Shown in pieces: positions 62,024-64,000 of a DNA stretch of 64,000 nt. Below the pieces are notes generated by a model. It saw nothing but the letters and a program-made list of their open reading frames with translations, was not told the DNA's origin and ran no database searches. A program made the translations under genes and the position numbers. How positions within the stretch are numbered: the stretch's first letter is position 1; each line of letters opens with the position of its first letter. Source of the stretch: Bog-950 sp044228435 (GTDB taxonomy: Bacteria; Bacteroidota; Bacteroidia; Chitinophagales; LD1); NCBI GenBank assembly GCA_044228435.1, contig JBGAUW010000002.1, positions 248,001 to 312,000 on the forward strand. The letters run 5' to 3'.

Positions 62024-63397
62024 ATGAAAAAAACCGTACTCGCATTTGGCTTCTATACCCTGCTGTTAAGCGCCAGCGCCCAACTTAGCCCCGCTATTAC
62101 CAGCTGGCTGCAAAACACCACCCAAACCGGCACCTACTATGTATCGGGCAACTCTACCGCCATTAGCAATGGTGTATTGGTTAACTGCCAGCAGGTAGAA
62201 TACTCAGCCACCAGCGTGTATGTGCATACCCACGGTATCCCTTCTTACCCTACCGGACCTTTTTTAGATAACAACCCCTCTATAGCCTCCGACCAAAACG
62301 CCATTTTTAAATTCCCTTTAAGCCCGCAGGTAAAAACCGGTACTAAAACCGCTACCACCGGTGGCAATATTGGTGTATTTGTAAACGGCGTGGCCCTGTT
62401 CGATTACCGCGATGGCGTGGCCTGGAATCCTAACACCGGCGCACTATGCGGAGGCCCTGGCAACTCACCCTGCCCTGGCGGACCGCAAACCGCACAGGCC
62501 TGGAACCGCGATGCCATACCTGCCGAAAGACGCGGCTTTGATTGCGCCAAAGGCCACCCGGCTATGGGCAACTACCATCATCACCAAAACCCTTCGGCTT
62601 TCAAGTTAGACCTGGTGGTAATTAGCACCGTTTGCAACCTGTACGATGCCGATGGACTGTATGTAATTGATAGCACCCAACATTCCCCGCTTATCGGCTA
62701 TGCTTACGATGGCTTCCCTATTTACGGCGCTTATGGCTACCAAAACCCATCGGGCAATGGCGGCATTACCCGCATCAAATCGGGCTACCAGCTGCGCAAC
62801 ATTACCACCCGCACCGTATATGCCGATGGCACCGATGTAGCCGACGGACCAGCCGTTAACACCACATACCCACTGGGTTACTTCCGCGAAGATTATGAGT
62901 TTATTGCCCACCCAAACGATTCATCGTATTTAGATGAGCACAACGGACGCTTTTGTGTAACCCCCGAATACCCTAACGGCACCTACGCCTATTTTTGCAC
63001 GGTAGATGCTAACTGGAACTCGGCCTACCCCTATGCAGTTGGTCCTACTTTTAACGGCGTTTATGCCAACCGCGCGGTAACTACCGTAGGCGAAACCACA
63101 ACTACTTATGTACCATCTGCAACCGGTATTGCTACTACTACGGCTAACGATTTAAACATCTCGGTTTACCCCAACCCGGTAGCCGATATTTTAGCCATAC
63201 AAATTGCCGGCCTAACCCGCGAAGACTATCAGGTAGACCTGCTGGACGTAACCGGTAAACTGATTAGCAACAGCAAAATAAACAAGGGCCAAACCATCAG
63301 CTACTTCGATACCCGCACACTATATGCCGGCACCTACCTGGTAAAAGTTTACAACGGCAATTTTGCAGTTAGTAAGAAAGTGGTGGTAGAGAAGTAA
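62024..63397 (+). CDS. YHYH-domain secreted protein with T9SS type A sorting domain
   Basis: A 457-residue secreted protein. The signal peptide is MKKTVLAFGFYTLLLSASA. The YHYH domain spans about residues 20-350, with the histidine motif GNYHHHQNPSAFKLDL, WNRDAIPAERRGFD before it and IGYAYDGFPIYGAYGY after. The cluster of histidines and acids suggests metal binding; no activity is known to me. The C-terminal 80 residues are a type A sorting domain: ISVYPNPVADILAI, LLDVTGKLISNSKI, TYLVKVYNGNFAVSKK. A repeat element lies upstream and another cassette downstream. Confidence 0.92.
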   Translation: MKKTVLAFGFYTLLLSASAQLSPAITSWLQNTTQTGTYYVSGNSTAISNGVLVNCQQVEYSATSVYVHTHGIPSYPTGPFLDNNPSIASDQNAIFKFPLSPQVKTGTKTATTGGNIGVFVNGVALFDYRDGVAWNPNTGALCGGPGNSPCPGGPQTAQAWNRDAIPAERRGFDCAKGHPAMGNYHHHQNPSAFKLDLVVISTVCNLYDADGLYVIDSTQHSPLIGYAYDGFPIYGAYGYQNPSGNGGITRIKSGYQLRNITTRTVYADGTDVADGPAVNTTYPLGYFREDYEFIAHPNDSSYLDEHNGRFCVTPEYPNGTYAYFCTVDANWNSAYPYAVGPTFNGVYANRAVTTVGETTTTYVPSATGIATTTANDLNISVYPNPVADILAIQIAGLTREDYQVDLLDVTGKLISNSKINKGQTISYFDTRTLYAGTYLVKVYNGNFAVSKKVVVEK

Positions 63398-63410
63398 ACG
63401 GCTGCTACTA

Positions 63411-63503
63411 TCCCCTCCTTCTCCGCCACAGCGGAGGTATTCAAGGAGGTGTTTCATCCCGGTTTATCGGGAGGTGTCAACCGAAGGTTGACGGGGTGGT
63501 CTG
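63411..63503. repeat. GC-rich palindromic cassette, copy 4
   Basis: TCCCCTCCTT, then CTCCGCCACAGCGGAG, TTCAAGGAGGTG, a TCCCGGTTTATCGGGA hairpin and GTCAACCGAAGGTTGAC, ending in GGGGTGGTCTG. It is framed like copy 3 but with three hairpin modules. Confidence 0.75.
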
Positions 63504-63508
63504 CCTGC

Positions 63509-63558
63509 AAACCCACAAGAAAACGACAGGTAAAAACTTGGCGCTTTCTTGTGGGTTT
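63509..63558. repeat. 14 bp inverted repeat next to the invertase gene
   Basis: AAACCCACAAGAAA and TTTCTTGTGGGTTT are perfect arms separated by 22 bases, 58 bases from the recombinase stop. It could be a terminator of either flanking gene, or a recombination site. Confidence 0.6.
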
Positions 63559-63615
63559 TGTTATCCTGTACAAGGCCTCGGCAGTGAAGAATCTTGCCTT
63601 TAAGCAGTTGAAATC

Positions 63616-64000
63616 TTAATCAGAATATTGCGCGATACGGTCCTTCACGGTGTGCCTATGCACCTTCAACGAACGGGCTATGTCCACCTGTTTCGCCCCT
63701 TCTGCTAATCTTTTCTTTATATAGCTATCATGCTTTGCAAGAATCGGATTTCTTTTTCTGCTGCCAATTGGACGACCCAGTTTTATTCCTTCTGCCTTTT
63801 TTCGTGCAAGGGCCTCTTTAATGCGTTGCGATATAAGAGACCTCTCTATTTCCGCCGACAATCCAAAAGCAAACGCCAGCACTTTTGAATTAATATTATC
63901 GCCCAGCTCGTAGCCCTCTTTAATTGCAAACACTTTTACATTACGCTCCATACAGAGATTTAGAATACTCATTATCTGCATTAGGTTTCTACCCATTCTC
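63616..64000 (-). CDS. Serine recombinase, Mpi-type DNA invertase (5' part beyond window)
   Basis: The visible 127 or more codons are the C-terminal part of a serine-type resolvase/invertase; the beginning lies beyond the right edge, since the frame is open to the last base. The segment after the catalytic region reads MGRNLMQIMSILNLCMERNV and KVLAFAFGLSAEIERSLI, then RIKEALARKKAEGIKLGRP. A helix-turn-helix follows (AKQVDIARSLKVHRHTVKDR). The resemblance is to the Bacteroides Mpi family of master DNA invertases, which flip many promoters. The catalytic Ser is not in the window. Confidence 0.88.
   Translation of the reverse strand, partial: RMGRNLMQIMSILNLCMERNVKVFAIKEGYELGDNINSKVLAFAFGLSAEIERSLISQRIKEALARKKAEGIKLGRPIGSRKRNPILAKHDSYIKKRLAEGAKQVDIARSLKVHRHTVKDRIAQYSD

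Overview
The window is a chromosomal segment of a member of the Bacteroidota, most likely of the Chitinophagales/Sphingobacteriales type. The grounds are proteins ending in type IX secretion (T9SS) sorting domains of types A and B, SprB-type repeats, an ExbB-ExbD-ExbD-ExbD-TonB operon, Bacteroidota promoter elements (TAnnTTTG at -7) and an Mpi-type serine recombinase. No rRNA, tRNA, CRISPR array, prophage or complete insertion sequence was recognised. About 48 genes are supported.

Layout. 0-2.3 kb: a small lipoprotein, then a low-affinity phosphate transporter with its DUF47 partner. 2.4-6.5 kb: a DUF4197 protein with a long Thr/Lys-rich linker and a T9SS cargo protein. 6.9-11 kb: ffh and clpB, convergent. 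11.3-17.6 kb: an orphan TonB, an unknown protein, an AHSA1 protein, a USP-SulP pair and a two-component system. 17.7-24.3 kb: the energy-transduction operon exbB-exbD-exbD-exbD-tonB-small membrane protein-PstS-like lipoprotein-TPR protein. 24.6-36.1 kb: surface and secreted giants, namely an SprB-repeat type B T9SS protein coupled to a small secreted protein, and a tail-fibre-like protein with an S74 self-cleaving chaperone domain followed by a secreted protein. 36.5-39.0 kb: the ribosomal operon rpsP-rimM-trmD-rplS. 39.1-48.3 kb: a YdcZ-type permease, arfB, an MFS transporter coupled to a secreted esterase, a T9SS protein, a beta-helix lipoprotein and a DUF5723 outer-membrane protein. 48.9-57.4 kb: alpha-2-macroglobulin, LCAD-type acyl-CoA dehydrogenase and glutamate dehydrogenase. 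57.9-61.3 kb: folK and a deoxynucleoside kinase, divergent from sppA. 62.0-64.0 kb: a YHYH T9SS protein and a DNA invertase cut by the window edge.

The genes are ordinary for the phylum; the least explained part is the intergenic DNA. From 48 kb onward almost every long spacer carries palindromic repeat elements of at least five kinds. They include a roughly 210 bp long-hairpin element in two full copies with compensatory base changes, a third copy interrupted by another repeat, modular GC-rich palindromes, and a triple nested palindrome. With the invertase at the right edge, these are the best candidates for undescribed biology here.

Coding starts were moved downstream of the longest open frame wherever a signal peptide, a family start or a coupled start made this clear. 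All positions and motifs were read by eye; no database search was run.
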